Source of the DNA: Ktedonobacteria bacterium brp13
Lineage (GTDB): Bacteria > Chloroflexota > Ktedonobacteria > Ktedonobacterales > Ktedonobacteraceae
Direction of reading: 5' to 3'
Length of the DNA: 64,000 nucleotides
NCBI GenBank assembly: GCA_015099395.1
Contig: AP024096.1
Location: forward strand, 1,178,001 to 1,242,000
Shown: one piece after another, positions 52,417-61,008 of the stretch
How positions within the stretch are numbered: position 1 is the stretch's first letter
Layout of the letters: every line of letters starts with the position of its first letter
Notes under the pieces: model-generated
Told to the model about the DNA's origin: nothing
Databases searched by the model: none
Seen by the model: only the letters and a program-made list of their open reading frames with translations
Position numbers and translations under genes: made by a program

Positions 52417-55061
52417 ATTGTCGGTACATGAAAGATGCGGAGAACGTAGTCTCGCTCTCCTTGAGGGCTGCGAGCGCGTTCATCTTTTGTGGGGAGCGTC
52501 AGCAGGCAGAGGGAGTTGTGTGTAATGACCAGTGGATAATCGATGACCTCTGCCTGCTCAAAGCTCCAACATTGCTCACCGTTGGCGATGTTATAGACGG
52601 CGAGCCAATCGTGTCTATGGTGCGTTTTACCGGTCCCTGCCTGGCCATAGTGTCCTTTCTGTAGCACATAGAGGAGGTCATCCTCAACTGCCATCTGTCC
52701 CAGGTAGGGACCGCTTAATGCTATCTCCCGTTCAATGGTTGCGTTGGTTGTGTTCAATACGAAGATGCTGTACATGGGCTGGTGATGCTGGTGGTTTCCC
52801 TGCTTGTTAGTGAATGTACAGGGGAGGTAGAGCCTGTCGTTTGCCAGCAGTGGTGCGGCACAGAGGACACCAACTGCTGTGTCATGTGATGGAGAGATGA
52901 CAAGCCTGTGCTTTTTACTGATTAAAGGGATACTCGCTTCCTGCTGACCGGTTGTTGCCACGAGGCTATGTACGGTACTCGATTGTTCAGTATTGTTGCG
53001 TGTAACAATATAGATGCGGTTATTGCTGCAGCAAAGTGGATAGGGGATGTCATCGTGTGTCGTGAAGTATGTGCTACCGCGACCATTGGACGAGTGAAAG
53101 GCATGCACCTGGTGTAACTGTGTATGCTCTTTGGGCTTTATATGTGCTTGCTCGATCTGAATTCGGCTTACGATGTAGACAAGGTCCTTGTAGACAAGGG
53201 GAGGATAGTCAATATATAAAGGAGCATTGTTATCTGCACGCTTTTTTACACTGATTGTCTCTCCTGTAGCGCAATCCAATATATAGAGTGTGCTACAGTT
53301 TTTTGCTGTATCATCGGTAACGAGGTAGACCCGGCCATCCTCGACTACTGGACGAAAGGTGATTGATGCTTGTGGTGCTCGAAAGGTCCAGCTTTTTTGT
53401 GCTGGTGCTGAGAGCGCGATGGCGTGGCACTGGTCTTCTGCATAACGTGTTGTACTTTGAATAAAGAGATAATCTGCTTGTAAGGTGACATCCTGGATCT
53501 GACCTGGAGGCAGCGTGAGCTCCCAGAGAACCGTACCATTTAACGCATCTAATGCGTACAGTAGTGTGATAGTATCCAGTTTCCTGGTGGTACCTGTGCT
53601 TGTGCTCTCTGGCTGTGCATAGAGCGCGTAGACAATGTTATCTGCTATGAGGAGTGGGGACAACAAGCTGTAGTTGTTGCGTTCTTTATGTTGCCAGCAG
53701 ATGCGCTGGGAAGGGATAGCAAGACAACTCAAGGTATTTTCATCTGTCTTGCTGTACAGGAGTCCGTTATGAGAAATGGGAGGAACGTGTTTGCTCTGGC
53801 TGGATTCTGTTGAGCTTTTCAAGGTGCCTTTTGTGATATCAATGCGGTCGAGTTGTGCAGACTGCTGGGTATAAAGGTAGAGCTGAGAGCCTACCAGAAC
53901 AGGTGATTCGGGTCGTTCATGTTGCAGGAGATGTATAGGAACGGTATGCTGGGGGTGCTGGTAGAAACTGGCAATATTCCTGGCAGTTACATGTGTGTGC
54001 GTTATGTCGTTGCCTCTATCATTTCGTTGCTGTTGCGCTTGCGAACGGAGTGCAGCGTTTAGCCTGGTCCATAAGCCTGTTTGTGGTTTGTGCGCTGCCT
54101 GCGCAGACCCTGCTTGATTCAGAAAGAAAGGTTGGTTGGTGTTATCAAGGGTACTGCCAGAAGGGCTGTCGGCCTGTGTTGGTGTGGACAGATGCGGACG
54201 TTGTGTGCTGCTACTTGCCATGAGAGATTGCATGAGTGTGTAAACTGCACGCAAGGAAAGATAGGGCTGCGGATAGTGTGTATCGCCACCGTTCAATATA
54301 TGGAGGAGTGATTGTGAAAACGGGAGGCTACGCAGCATAGCCTGATCTTCAGGTTGTGCAGATTGTGGTAGCGAATGGTAGGCATGTTGGGTATCGTCAG
54401 TATCATGGGTGTGATGGGCGTAGAGGAGCGTTGATGTGCCGCCATAGTGTCCTAGTTCTGAGGAAGAGAATGCTTGCTCGATCTGATCTGTGAGCTCTAT
54501 GTTGAGTTGCCCACTCTGCCGGGACGTTTGCTTTACGCAGCAGCCATCGAAGAATAGGATACGTTGGAGCGGGTGATGTGTGTAGATATTCGTGCTTATA
54601 AGCTGTGCTAGCATGCCGAGCCGTAGATGTATTGCCGTGTGTGCAGCATGTCCAGGAGTGTAGCGTGTGAGAAGAGAGATATCCGCAGCATGAACCCTAC
54701 AATAACCGATCCAATAGACGAGTACAGCCTGGACCGGTGTTCTGCGTTGCTGAAGTTTCTTACTGCGTGTCTGAAGAAAGTATGTGATCTCTGTTTCAAG
54801 ATGGTCGATACTTGTAGGATCGATGAAGACATTCAGAATATTTTGCTCGTCCAGTCCGCATGTTTTGCAACAATAGTCTTGAAAGCGTTGTGCCACTAGC
54901 TTGAAGGTCTGTAGTGGATCGTCTCTGTGGTCTGAATAGACGTCATGGGTGCCCGTCGTCCTCTCCTTATATGGTTCGGCAGACGGCTGAGCAGTTCCTA
55001 AGAGTAAGACCAGCGTATGTTCAGGAAATGGTGGTAAGATTCTTGTTGTATCTGTCGTCAT
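52410..55061 (-). CDS. Caspase-like domain fused to PQQ-like beta-propeller
   Basis: About 883 residues. Residues about 10-225 resemble the caspase/metacaspase p20 fold: HTLVLLLGTAQ (first strand), VQAVLVYWIGYC at the place of the (Y/F)xxGHG His motif, and RILFFDGCCVKQ at the place of the catalytic Cys. The expected His is Tyr (GYC), while a Cys is kept. After a long Gln/Thr/Ser-rich linker (about 300-390) comes a PQQ-like propeller from about 400 on (VYLVTDDTAKNCSTLYILDCATGE, DLVYIVSRIQ, DRLYLPCTFTN, NGEQCWSFEQ). No signal peptide; cytoplasmic. I chose ATG 55061 with AAAGAAAG upstream over the frame from 55214. It is divergent from the caspase-TIR gene across 142 bp. Confidence 0.75.
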   Translation of the reverse strand: MTTDTTRILPPFPEHTLVLLLGTAQPSAEPYKERTTGTHDVYSDHRDDPLQTFKLVAQRFQDYCCKTCGLDEQNILNVFIDPTSIDHLETEITYFLQTRSKKLQQRRTPVQAVLVYWIGYCRVHAADISLLTRYTPGHAAHTAIHLRLGMLAQLISTNIYTHHPLQRILFFDGCCVKQTSRQSGQLNIELTDQIEQAFSSSELGHYGGTSTLLYAHHTHDTDDTQHAYHSLPQSAQPEDQAMLRSLPFSQSLLHILNGGDTHYPQPYLSLRAVYTLMQSLMASSSTQRPHLSTPTQADSPSGSTLDNTNQPFFLNQAGSAQAAHKPQTGLWTRLNAALRSQAQQQRNDRGNDITHTHVTARNIASFYQHPQHTVPIHLLQHERPESPVLVGSQLYLYTQQSAQLDRIDITKGTLKSSTESSQSKHVPPISHNGLLYSKTDENTLSCLAIPSQRICWQHKERNNYSLLSPLLIADNIVYALYAQPESTSTGTTRKLDTITLLYALDALNGTVLWELTLPPGQIQDVTLQADYLFIQSTTRYAEDQCHAIALSAPAQKSWTFRAPQASITFRPVVEDGRVYLVTDDTAKNCSTLYILDCATGETISVKKRADNNAPLYIDYPPLVYKDLVYIVSRIQIEQAHIKPKEHTQLHQVHAFHSSNGRGSTYFTTHDDIPYPLCCSNNRIYIVTRNNTEQSSTVHSLVATTGQQEASIPLISKKHRLVISPSHDTAVGVLCAAPLLANDRLYLPCTFTNKQGNHQHHQPMYSIFVLNTTNATIEREIALSGPYLGQMAVEDDLLYVLQKGHYGQAGTGKTHHRHDWLAVYNIANGEQCWSFEQAEVIDYPLVITHNSLCLLTLPTKDERARSPQGERDYVLRIFHVPTML

Positions 55062-55097
55062 TGTTATGTATCGACTTTCTTTTTCAGAACAATTATG

Positions 55098-55108
55098 GTT
55101 ATAGTAAC
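55098..55108. promoter_or_regulatory. GTTATAGTAAC motif in the divergent promoter region
   Basis: Inverse complement of the GTTACTATAAC motif, 37 bp upstream of the caspase-like/propeller start and 96 bp from the caspase-TIR start. The same motif precedes the other PQQ-like gene at 18166. Candidate operator for a regulator that acts on both. Confidence 0.4.
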
Positions 55109-55203
55109 AAAAATTGATCGTTTTGTATAGTATATGAGAGCTATTCTGCATATACAGTGTACAAGCATCCCTTCCACTCACGATGCTGTAAAGGGGAAAA
55201 TGT

Positions 55204-56727
55204 ATGATCGGCACTCCAGCGCCGGAGCTGCGCTATGCAATATGTATTGGGGTGAATACACATCCGCTCTATGCTCAACTACCTGCGTTGCCGCGTGCGG
55301 AAGACGATGCACGTAAGGTTGACGCCAGTCTGGCCGCCCTGGGTATCCCTGCGGAGCGACGTCGACTTCTGCTAGGGAGTGAAGCGACGGTAGCGGCGAT
55401 CAATGAGGCATTCACTACCCTTTTATGCAGCCAGCCTGTGCGAGAAGATGCTGTCATTGTGTACTATGCTGGTTACCTTGTACCGCTCGTAGAGACTATC
55501 TTTGAGGGCCGTGGTGTCCTGCGTAGTGACGTATGCCTGGCAGCCTCTGATCTCCGTAACGTCCTCTCCTTGCCTGTACAGAGACGCAATGTGCCGCTAC
55601 CAGGTTTGCAGACTATTCGTGAAGACTATATCGATGAAAGCCGGGCGCGCAGTCAGTTACTGGTATTTGATTGTTATACTGCCCCCTCTCAGGATACTGT
55701 ACAAAAAGCATCTGTAGAGCCTCTGTGGGTTGAAGAGAGGCTCAAACAATTGTTGCAGAACAATCTTCCGGGTCGAGTCGCCATTGCGAATTATGCAGAT
55801 GAGCAGGTCATGTTTGCCGCAGGTACGTATGAGCAACGTTTCTCAACACACATCATACGCGCATTACGTGGGAATACTCAGGCAGGGAAGCATACCCTGT
55901 CCGCGTTCGGTCTCTTTGACTTTGTGTCGCAGCAACTGCGTCCCTTGCGGCAGCACCCAATCTTGAGTTGTACGCTCAAGGATGATTTCTCTGTTGCCGA
56001 CTACGCTACTCCTGCAAAAGCAAAGATCGATAAAGATCTAACTACTGCAAAACTCTCTATGCCAGAAGAGGTTGCTATGGCAATGCCTATTACTGATCGA
56101 CAGCCTGTGCTCCCTGTGCTTCCTGTGACCCCTATAACCCCTATAACCCCTATAACCCCTGCAATCCCAGTGACCCCACCTCCAGTCTCCTTGCTGTATC
56201 CGCCAGATAAGAAGCAGGCAGATATATTGCCGGAGACAGCTATCGGTGCACAGACAACGGAGCCGCTAAAAAAACTTTCCCCTCCAACAAAAGTGGTTGT
56301 CTGCTTTGCCGGTAAGGATCAGCGTTTCCGTGATGAGCTTTATGCGTATTTGCAACCGCTTGAGCGCTCGAAAAAGATTATGTATTGGGATAAGACAAAA
56401 ATCGACCCGGGTGACGTGGCGCGTGATCGAATTGTACAAAATGTGAGTTCTGCACGTATTGCTATTATTTTTGTGAATGTTGATTTTTTTAATTCTCCAT
56501 ACGTTGAGCCAGATATTTTCCCTCTTCTACTTGATAATAAAATAAAGCTTTTTCCTGTTCTTGTAGGGCCTTATCCCTTAAATACTAATACTGCTGGAGA
56601 ACTCCTTGCGGAGCGAAAATTTGTGCATGGAGACGATGAAGATAAGCCTTTGAGCAGTTGCTCAAAGGACGAGCGCGCTGCTGTCTGGGTACGTATTGCA
56701 GAGATGGTAGCGGCAGCAAGCTTGTAG
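55204..56727 (+). CDS. Caspase-like domain fused to TIR domain
   Basis: 507 residues. Residues about 8-265: caspase-like domain (RYAICIGVNTHPLYAQLPAL, AEDDARKVDASL, DAVIVYYAGYLVP, QLLVFDCYTAPS). YYAGYL stands at the YYAGHG motif, so the catalytic His is Tyr; the Cys motif FDCYTA is shortened, so the domain is likely a pseudo-protease or strongly diverged. A Pro-rich linker (about 305-330) follows. Residues about 365-505: TIR domain (KVVVCFAGKDQRFRDELYAYL, IMYWDKTKIDPGD, SSARIAIIFVNVDFFNSPYVEPDIFPLL), with Glu of YVEPD at the place of the NADase Glu. Cytoplasmic. GTAAAGGGGAAAATGT precedes the ATG. Confidence 0.82.
   Translation: MIGTPAPELRYAICIGVNTHPLYAQLPALPRAEDDARKVDASLAALGIPAERRRLLLGSEATVAAINEAFTTLLCSQPVREDAVIVYYAGYLVPLVETIFEGRGVLRSDVCLAASDLRNVLSLPVQRRNVPLPGLQTIREDYIDESRARSQLLVFDCYTAPSQDTVQKASVEPLWVEERLKQLLQNNLPGRVAIANYADEQVMFAAGTYEQRFSTHIIRALRGNTQAGKHTLSAFGLFDFVSQQLRPLRQHPILSCTLKDDFSVADYATPAKAKIDKDLTTAKLSMPEEVAMAMPITDRQPVLPVLPVTPITPITPITPAIPVTPPPVSLLYPPDKKQADILPETAIGAQTTEPLKKLSPPTKVVVCFAGKDQRFRDELYAYLQPLERSKKIMYWDKTKIDPGDVARDRIVQNVSSARIAIIFVNVDFFNSPYVEPDIFPLLLDNKIKLFPVLVGPYPLNTNTAGELLAERKFVHGDDEDKPLSSCSKDERAAVWVRIAEMVAAASL
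56128..56160. repeat. 9-bp tandem repeat in the linker of the caspase-TIR gene
   Basis: ACCCCTATA three times plus a partial copy, encoding repeated TPI in the Pro-rich linker. Such repeats can change length by slippage without a frameshift. Confidence 0.85.
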
Positions 56728-56857
56728 TAATTCATACTGATTGCCATATGCTAGAGATACGTTATTGCGAATAATTTGCAATAACATGCTTTTTTTATGT
56801 ATACTCTTGGAGAAATAAAAATTTGCTAGTCGACGCTAGAGATGTCAAGGAGATTCG

Positions 56858-57958
56858 ATGAGTAGCAATTTTGGTCTCTCAGCGCTTTCACGAGTATACA
56901 AACAAAGTTCGTTAGATGTACGGCGCAGGGTTATTGGTATCTACGTTTTTTTACTCGGCTACAACGTGCTGGCCTGGCTGCTGGCCCTCGTCATATTTGG
57001 TCGGCGTCCAGACTTGCTCGCTCTGGCGCTGACGGCCTATACCTTTGGTCTGCGTCACGCCTTCGATGCTGACCATATCTCGGCTATCGATAATGTCACG
57101 CGCAAGCTCATGCAGGAGAAACAACGGCCAGTCGGCGTTGGCCTCTTCTTCTCGCTGGGCCACTCTACTATCGTAGTTGTCCTGACGGTCCTTATTGCCA
57201 TTGCGGCTGTCGCTGTCGGCAATTTTGATGCCCTCAAAAATATTGGCGGACTCATCGGTACAACCGTCTCAGCCTTCTTTCTGCTGATCATTGCCGCTAT
57301 TAATATTGTGATTCTGATCGATATTTATAAGACCTTTTGCGAAGTGAGGGATGGTGGGGAGTACAATGACTTTACCCTCGATGAAGCGCTGAATAAGCGT
57401 GGACTGATGGGTCGCTTCTTCCGTCCAATGCTCAGGGCCACGGATCGCAGTTGGAAAATGTATCCCATCGGCCTGCTCTTCGGCCTGGGATTTGATACCG
57501 CCACCGAGATAGGACTGCTTGGCATCGCTGCGTTTACTGCTGGCAAAGGAGTAACAGTTTCCTCCATCTTACTTTTTCCTGCGCTATTCACGGCTGGTAT
57601 GACCCTGATGGATACCACTGATAGCGTCTTGATGCTAGGGGCGTATGGTTGGGCATTTGTAAAACCCATCCGCAAACTGTATTACAACCTGAACATTACG
57701 CTCATCTCAGTTATCGTCGCCCTGGTCGTTGGCGGGCTTGAAGCGCTCAGTATTGTTGCAACGGAACTCCATCTGAGTGGCCCTGTTTGGGGACAGATCA
57801 ACGTTCTTAACGATCGCTTCGGCTTAATCGGTGTAATTATTGTTGTGCTGTTCCTTGTGAGTTGGCTTGTATCCACGATAATCTATAAAGTGAAAAAGTA
57901 TGATGACATTGAGGTGACGGTAACTATCCCAGAGACAAAGACCTCCTCCGGCCAGTAG
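56858..57958 (+). CDS. Nickel/cobalt permease, NicT (HoxN/NixA) family
   Basis: 366 residues, about eight membrane helices. The metal signature in helix II is LRHAFDADHISAIDNVTRKL (HX4DH), followed by GLFFSLGHSTIVVV in helix III and GLLFGLGFDTATEIGLL, all hallmarks of the family. It imports Ni2+ and/or Co2+ with high affinity, for urease, hydrogenase or cobalamin; none of these is in the window, so the metal is open. The ATG follows TCAAGGAGATTCG. It lies 130 bp after the caspase-TIR gene. Confidence 0.93.
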   Translation: MSSNFGLSALSRVYKQSSLDVRRRVIGIYVFLLGYNVLAWLLALVIFGRRPDLLALALTAYTFGLRHAFDADHISAIDNVTRKLMQEKQRPVGVGLFFSLGHSTIVVVLTVLIAIAAVAVGNFDALKNIGGLIGTTVSAFFLLIIAAINIVILIDIYKTFCEVRDGGEYNDFTLDEALNKRGLMGRFFRPMLRATDRSWKMYPIGLLFGLGFDTATEIGLLGIAAFTAGKGVTVSSILLFPALFTAGMTLMDTTDSVLMLGAYGWAFVKPIRKLYYNLNITLISVIVALVVGGLEALSIVATELHLSGPVWGQINVLNDRFGLIGVIIVVLFLVSWLVSTIIYKVKKYDDIEVTVTIPETKTSSGQ

Positions 57959-58012
57959 CCCTAATCCAGACAGCTACGTAACTATAGCACGATGCTGCAG
58001 GGAGAGGAGATT

Positions 58013-58393
58013 TTATGGTTGTGTTTGGCGATAGAACTCTGCCATGATCTCTTCATGGCTTGCCCCAAGTTGATGGGCTGTGACTAATAATTCGCTTATG
58101 GCCTGGGCCAGGCGTTCTCGCCGCTCCTGTTCGCTCAACTCCGGTGAATGTTCGGCTACTATGACTCCACGGCGCGCTGCGGTGATCACCCAACCATCAT
58201 GCTCCAATTCGCTATATGCACGCGCTATCGTGTTGGGGGCGACGTTCAAGTCACGGGCCAACTGGCGCACCGAGGGCAACAGGACCCCCGGTCGCAGTTG
58301 CCCGGTCGCGATCAATATCCGCAAGCGCGTTCTGATCTGTTCATATGGTGGTACTGGACTGGATTGGTCCAGAATAAGTAATGGTGTGCTCAT
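58013..58393 (-). CDS. GntR-family regulator, YtrA-like
   Basis: About 126 residues. The N-terminal winged helix is complete (PPYEQIRTRLRILIATGQLRPGVLLPSVRQLARDLNVAPNTIARAYSELEHDG); the C-terminal part is just a short helix pair, as in the YtrA subgroup that often controls ABC exporters or membrane proteins of the same operon. The ATG at 58393 overlaps the stop of the small membrane ORF (ATGA) with CAGGAAAA upstream. It is the last gene of the unit and likely autoregulates it. Confidence 0.9.
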   Translation of the reverse strand: MSTPLLILDQSSPVPPYEQIRTRLRILIATGQLRPGVLLPSVRQLARDLNVAPNTIARAYSELEHDGWVITAARRGVIVAEHSPELSEQERRERLAQAISELLVTAHQLGASHEEIMAEFYRQTQP

Positions 58394-58524
58394 TGCATTT
58401 TCCTGTGCTGCCAGGGCCAGCCAGTAACGGTCCCACCCAGTCGGCCCCGACAGAGGTATGCGGTCAATCCTACGAGATAGCTTATGCCACAGAGTCCTGA
58501 TCCCAGGATAACCAGTGTACTCAA
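58390..58524 (-). CDS. Probable 44-residue membrane peptide in overlap with both neighbours
   Basis: Starts at a TTG (58524-58522) that overlaps the TGA of the upstream gene (TTGA) and ends at a TGA that overlaps the ATG of the regulator (ATGA). The product begins STLVILGSGLCGISYLVGLT followed by AYLCRGR, one membrane helix with a basic flank, then a short polar tail ending QHRKMQ. There is no clear ribosome site, so it would depend on coupled translation. An alternative is that the gap is not translated. Confidence 0.45.
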   Translation of the reverse strand: MSTLVILGSGLCGISYLVGLTAYLCRGRLGGTVTGWPWQHRKMQ

Positions 58525-58913
58525 GAATACAGGCTGGCAAAGGTCCAGAATTGATTGACCGCTGCGGGCTGACCGTGCAAAGAAAAGTTCAGGCTTAGCG
58601 TATTCACAAGAAAACCGAGCAGAATAAGCAATATGATAACATATTGCGCCAGAAAAGGCTGAATGGTATCCCAGCTCTGCCTCAGCTCCTGCATCGTCTC
58701 CGTCGCCTGCTCTCCCTCAAGCACAATGCCCCATTGTTGGATCTGTTTCTGTAACTGCATCGTCTGAGGTGTTTGTCCTTTATATTGTCGCTGCTCTGGA
58801 TGCTTCATATGGACAATGCCGGTCCCGAGCCAGAAAAGCAACGCCAACACTTCAAAACCTACGAATGCCAGTGTGACGGTCGGACCGTTGGTAGTCGCCA
58901 GTACATAACTCAT
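58521..58913 (-). CDS. Hypothetical membrane protein, 130 residues
   Basis: Not recognised. Two membrane helices: VTLAFVGFEVLALLFWLGTGIV near the N-terminus and FLAQYVIILLILLGFLVNTLSL near residue 100, with a Gln-rich cytoplasmic or outer loop between (GQTPQTMQLQKQIQQ). The ATG at 58913 has GGGAGG five bases before it. First gene of the three-gene unit with the GntR regulator. Confidence 0.7.
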   Translation of the reverse strand: MSYVLATTNGPTVTLAFVGFEVLALLFWLGTGIVHMKHPEQRQYKGQTPQTMQLQKQIQQWGIVLEGEQATETMQELRQSWDTIQPFLAQYVIILLILLGFLVNTLSLNFSLHGQPAAVNQFWTFASLYS

Positions 58914-59062
58914 CAATCCCTCCCAAAGTATGTATTAATTATTTTGATACAGTTGTCATACCTATATGATGCAGATGATAACCATCTGTGTCAAGTGCTT
59001 AATACAGGAAAGTGGCTATATTTGGACTCGCCGACCCGTTTGCCATTGCATAGTTACATTCC

Positions 59063-59136
59063 TTACTACTTATCCGAAAACCTGAGTGCAGAGCACTAGC
59101 GACGCCAGTCGCGTTGGGTTTCGGAATAAGATCTTA
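59063..59136 (-). repeat. Cloverleaf repeat, copy C
   Basis: Minus-strand copy from TAAGATCTTATTCCGAAACC to GGATAAGTAGTAA, with the same three stems (CCGAAA/TTTCGG, GCGAC/GTCGC, GTGC/GCAC). It lies in the 386-bp gap before the alpha/beta hydrolase and does not end a gene. The rest of this gap is AT-rich promoter sequence. Confidence 0.85.
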
Positions 59137-59302
59137 GATGGATTTACGTGGTAGTTTGCGCTGTAGCACGATATTTTCTTATACTCTGGTGAAAGATTTA
59201 GCAGGGACACTGAAGGAATAAGTGAGTGTCGTGATACAGTTATTGTAGATAATAAGATAACAATATCTGGATATTGAAACCTATAGCGATGGAGTTGTAA
59301 GC

Positions 59303-60115
59303 ATGCATGAGATGCAAAAAGAGGATATTTACGACTTTTTAAGTGATAATGAGAGTGTAGAGCGAGCGGTACAGCGCTTCTTTGTGCCTCAAGCGTATGC
59401 TCGTAAGGAGCAGGAGGTTGCGTTGTGGAACAGTGGCACACCGTTACGGCTGCATGCAGGGACGCTAGAGGCGCGTGAGTGGGGTGCTGGTCCCCTGGTT
59501 GTGTTGGCGCATGGTTGGGAGGGTCGTGGTTCGCAGTGGTATGCCTTCGTCGACCTACTTGTAACGGCAGGATTGCGCGTCATTGCGCTGGATGCACCGG
59601 CCCATGGCGATTCCGCTGGTACTACCATGGACCCCTGGCACTATGCGCAAGCCTTATTGCAGGTTGGGCGTGAAGTGGGTCCCATGGCTGGCCTGATCGG
59701 TCATTCTATGGGTGCCAGTGCTTGTATTCTTGCGATTGACCAGGGACTCGTTGTGGAAAAGCTTGTCGTGATCGCCAGTCCTAATTCACTGATAGAGGTT
59801 ATGAAGCGGTATGCACGTGCTATCGACCTTGCGCCTCGCCTTTATCCTGCCTTCTCACAGCGTGTTGCTGCTCATGTCGCTGTCCCCCTTGATGCACTGG
59901 ATCTTGCCTCTGTTGCTGCCAGACAAAAGATTCCCGCGCTCTTCTTTCATGATCCAGAGGATCGTGAAGTGCCTTTCTCAGATGGCGAGGCCGTCTCCGT
60001 AGCATGGCCGGGATCGCATATGCGTAGCGTCCATGGTCTGGGCCATCGTCGCATCATACGTGACCTGACAGTTGCGCGTGAATCTGTTGCCTTTCTTGTT
60101 AGCAAGCAGGATTGA
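59303..60115 (+). CDS. Alpha/beta hydrolase
   Basis: 270 residues. LVVLAHGWEGRGSQW (oxyanion-side HGWEG), ALDAPAHGDSAG, the nucleophile elbow GLIGHSMGASAC with Ser near residue 135, IPALFFHDPEDREVPF with the acid Asp near 212, and GLGHRRIIRD with the catalytic His near 248. Typical of small serine esterases or hydrolases; no lipid or signal motif. Substrate unknown. The ATG at 59303 has a weak GGAG. Confidence 0.88.
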   Translation: MHEMQKEDIYDFLSDNESVERAVQRFFVPQAYARKEQEVALWNSGTPLRLHAGTLEAREWGAGPLVVLAHGWEGRGSQWYAFVDLLVTAGLRVIALDAPAHGDSAGTTMDPWHYAQALLQVGREVGPMAGLIGHSMGASACILAIDQGLVVEKLVVIASPNSLIEVMKRYARAIDLAPRLYPAFSQRVAAHVAVPLDALDLASVAARQKIPALFFHDPEDREVPFSDGEAVSVAWPGSHMRSVHGLGHRRIIRDLTVARESVAFLVSKQD

Positions 60116-60181
60116 ACAAAGGAACGCTACATAGTCCTGTTTGATGTATCCTACTTGCTGGATCAATGAACTGGGAATGTA

Positions 60182-60613
60182 TTAGCTTTTGCTTTTTTCC
60201 TTGTTATTTGCTTTGCCATCACCCTTACGCCGTATCTCTTCGGGTGCCAGAACGCTATGAACGGCCTTGAGTAGCTCTTCCAGATCGAACGGCTTGTAGA
60301 CAACGGGAATCCCCTTATCTATAAGGGTTGCTTCCTGTTCACTGACCTCATCGAGAGCAGCGGTACATAAGATAATCGGAATCTTTGCGGTTGGTGGATA
60401 CATGCGCAATTTTTGCATCATGACCCAGCCTTCTTGATGCATGCCTATTTTGAGATCCAGGATTACTAACTCGGGCTGAATGCGCTCGACATCTACAACG
60501 TTCTCTATCGTCTCCAATGACGCATACACCTCATAGCCCTCATCTTCGAGGAGCATCTTGAACAGGTCGAGGATCGAAGCATCGTCGTTAATCACAAGGA
60601 CTTGTGTAGACAT
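60182..60613 (-). CDS. Stand-alone response regulator receiver domain
   Basis: About 143 residues, only a CheY-like receiver. VLVINDDASILDLFKML has the acidic pair, LVILDLKIG carries the phospho-acceptor Asp near residue 53, and VVYKPFDLEELLKAVHSVL has the switch Lys. The usual Thr/Ser of strand 4 is in LCTAALDE. The tail is Lys-rich (KGDGKANNKEKSKS). No kinase lies nearby. GATGAGGGAAAG precedes the ATG at 60613. Confidence 0.88.
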   Translation of the reverse strand: MSTQVLVINDDASILDLFKMLLEDEGYEVYASLETIENVVDVERIQPELVILDLKIGMHQEGWVMMQKLRMYPPTAKIPIILCTAALDEVSEQEATLIDKGIPVVYKPFDLEELLKAVHSVLAPEEIRRKGDGKANNKEKSKS

Positions 60614-61008
60614 ACTGGTCTTTCCCTCATCTTCCTGGGCGTGTATAGATATGGGTACCACAATGCATCTCAATAAATGGGATACATCTCAATAAACCCA
60701 CATAGTATTATATTATAGCGTGTATTATAACAAAAATTGGTAAGGTTAAGAGAATTTGAAATATAGTATTACCATATAAGCTCAGCATTAACTTCGTTTG
60801 CAGATAGTACCTGCTCTCAACGGTTTAACTACGTTCATCTTAATTCGATAGTTTGACTTTACTTTTTGTGATATATTCTGTTATCTTTTAGGAAAAGAGC
60901 GTTGCGTGGCAAGATACGAGTTGAAGAGCAGACAAAAGATACGTAAGCAGAATATGAGCTTCTACTCTACAAACTCTGCATCTTCTTTTTGCATAAGGAG
61001 TACAGCCG
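60614..61008. other. 395-bp divergent intergenic region
   Basis: AT-rich, no gene found. It must carry the promoters of the response regulator and the glutamine-synthetase-family gene; TTGACT at 60853-60858 with TATATT/TATTCT downstream is a promoter candidate with short spacing. Confidence 0.35.
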
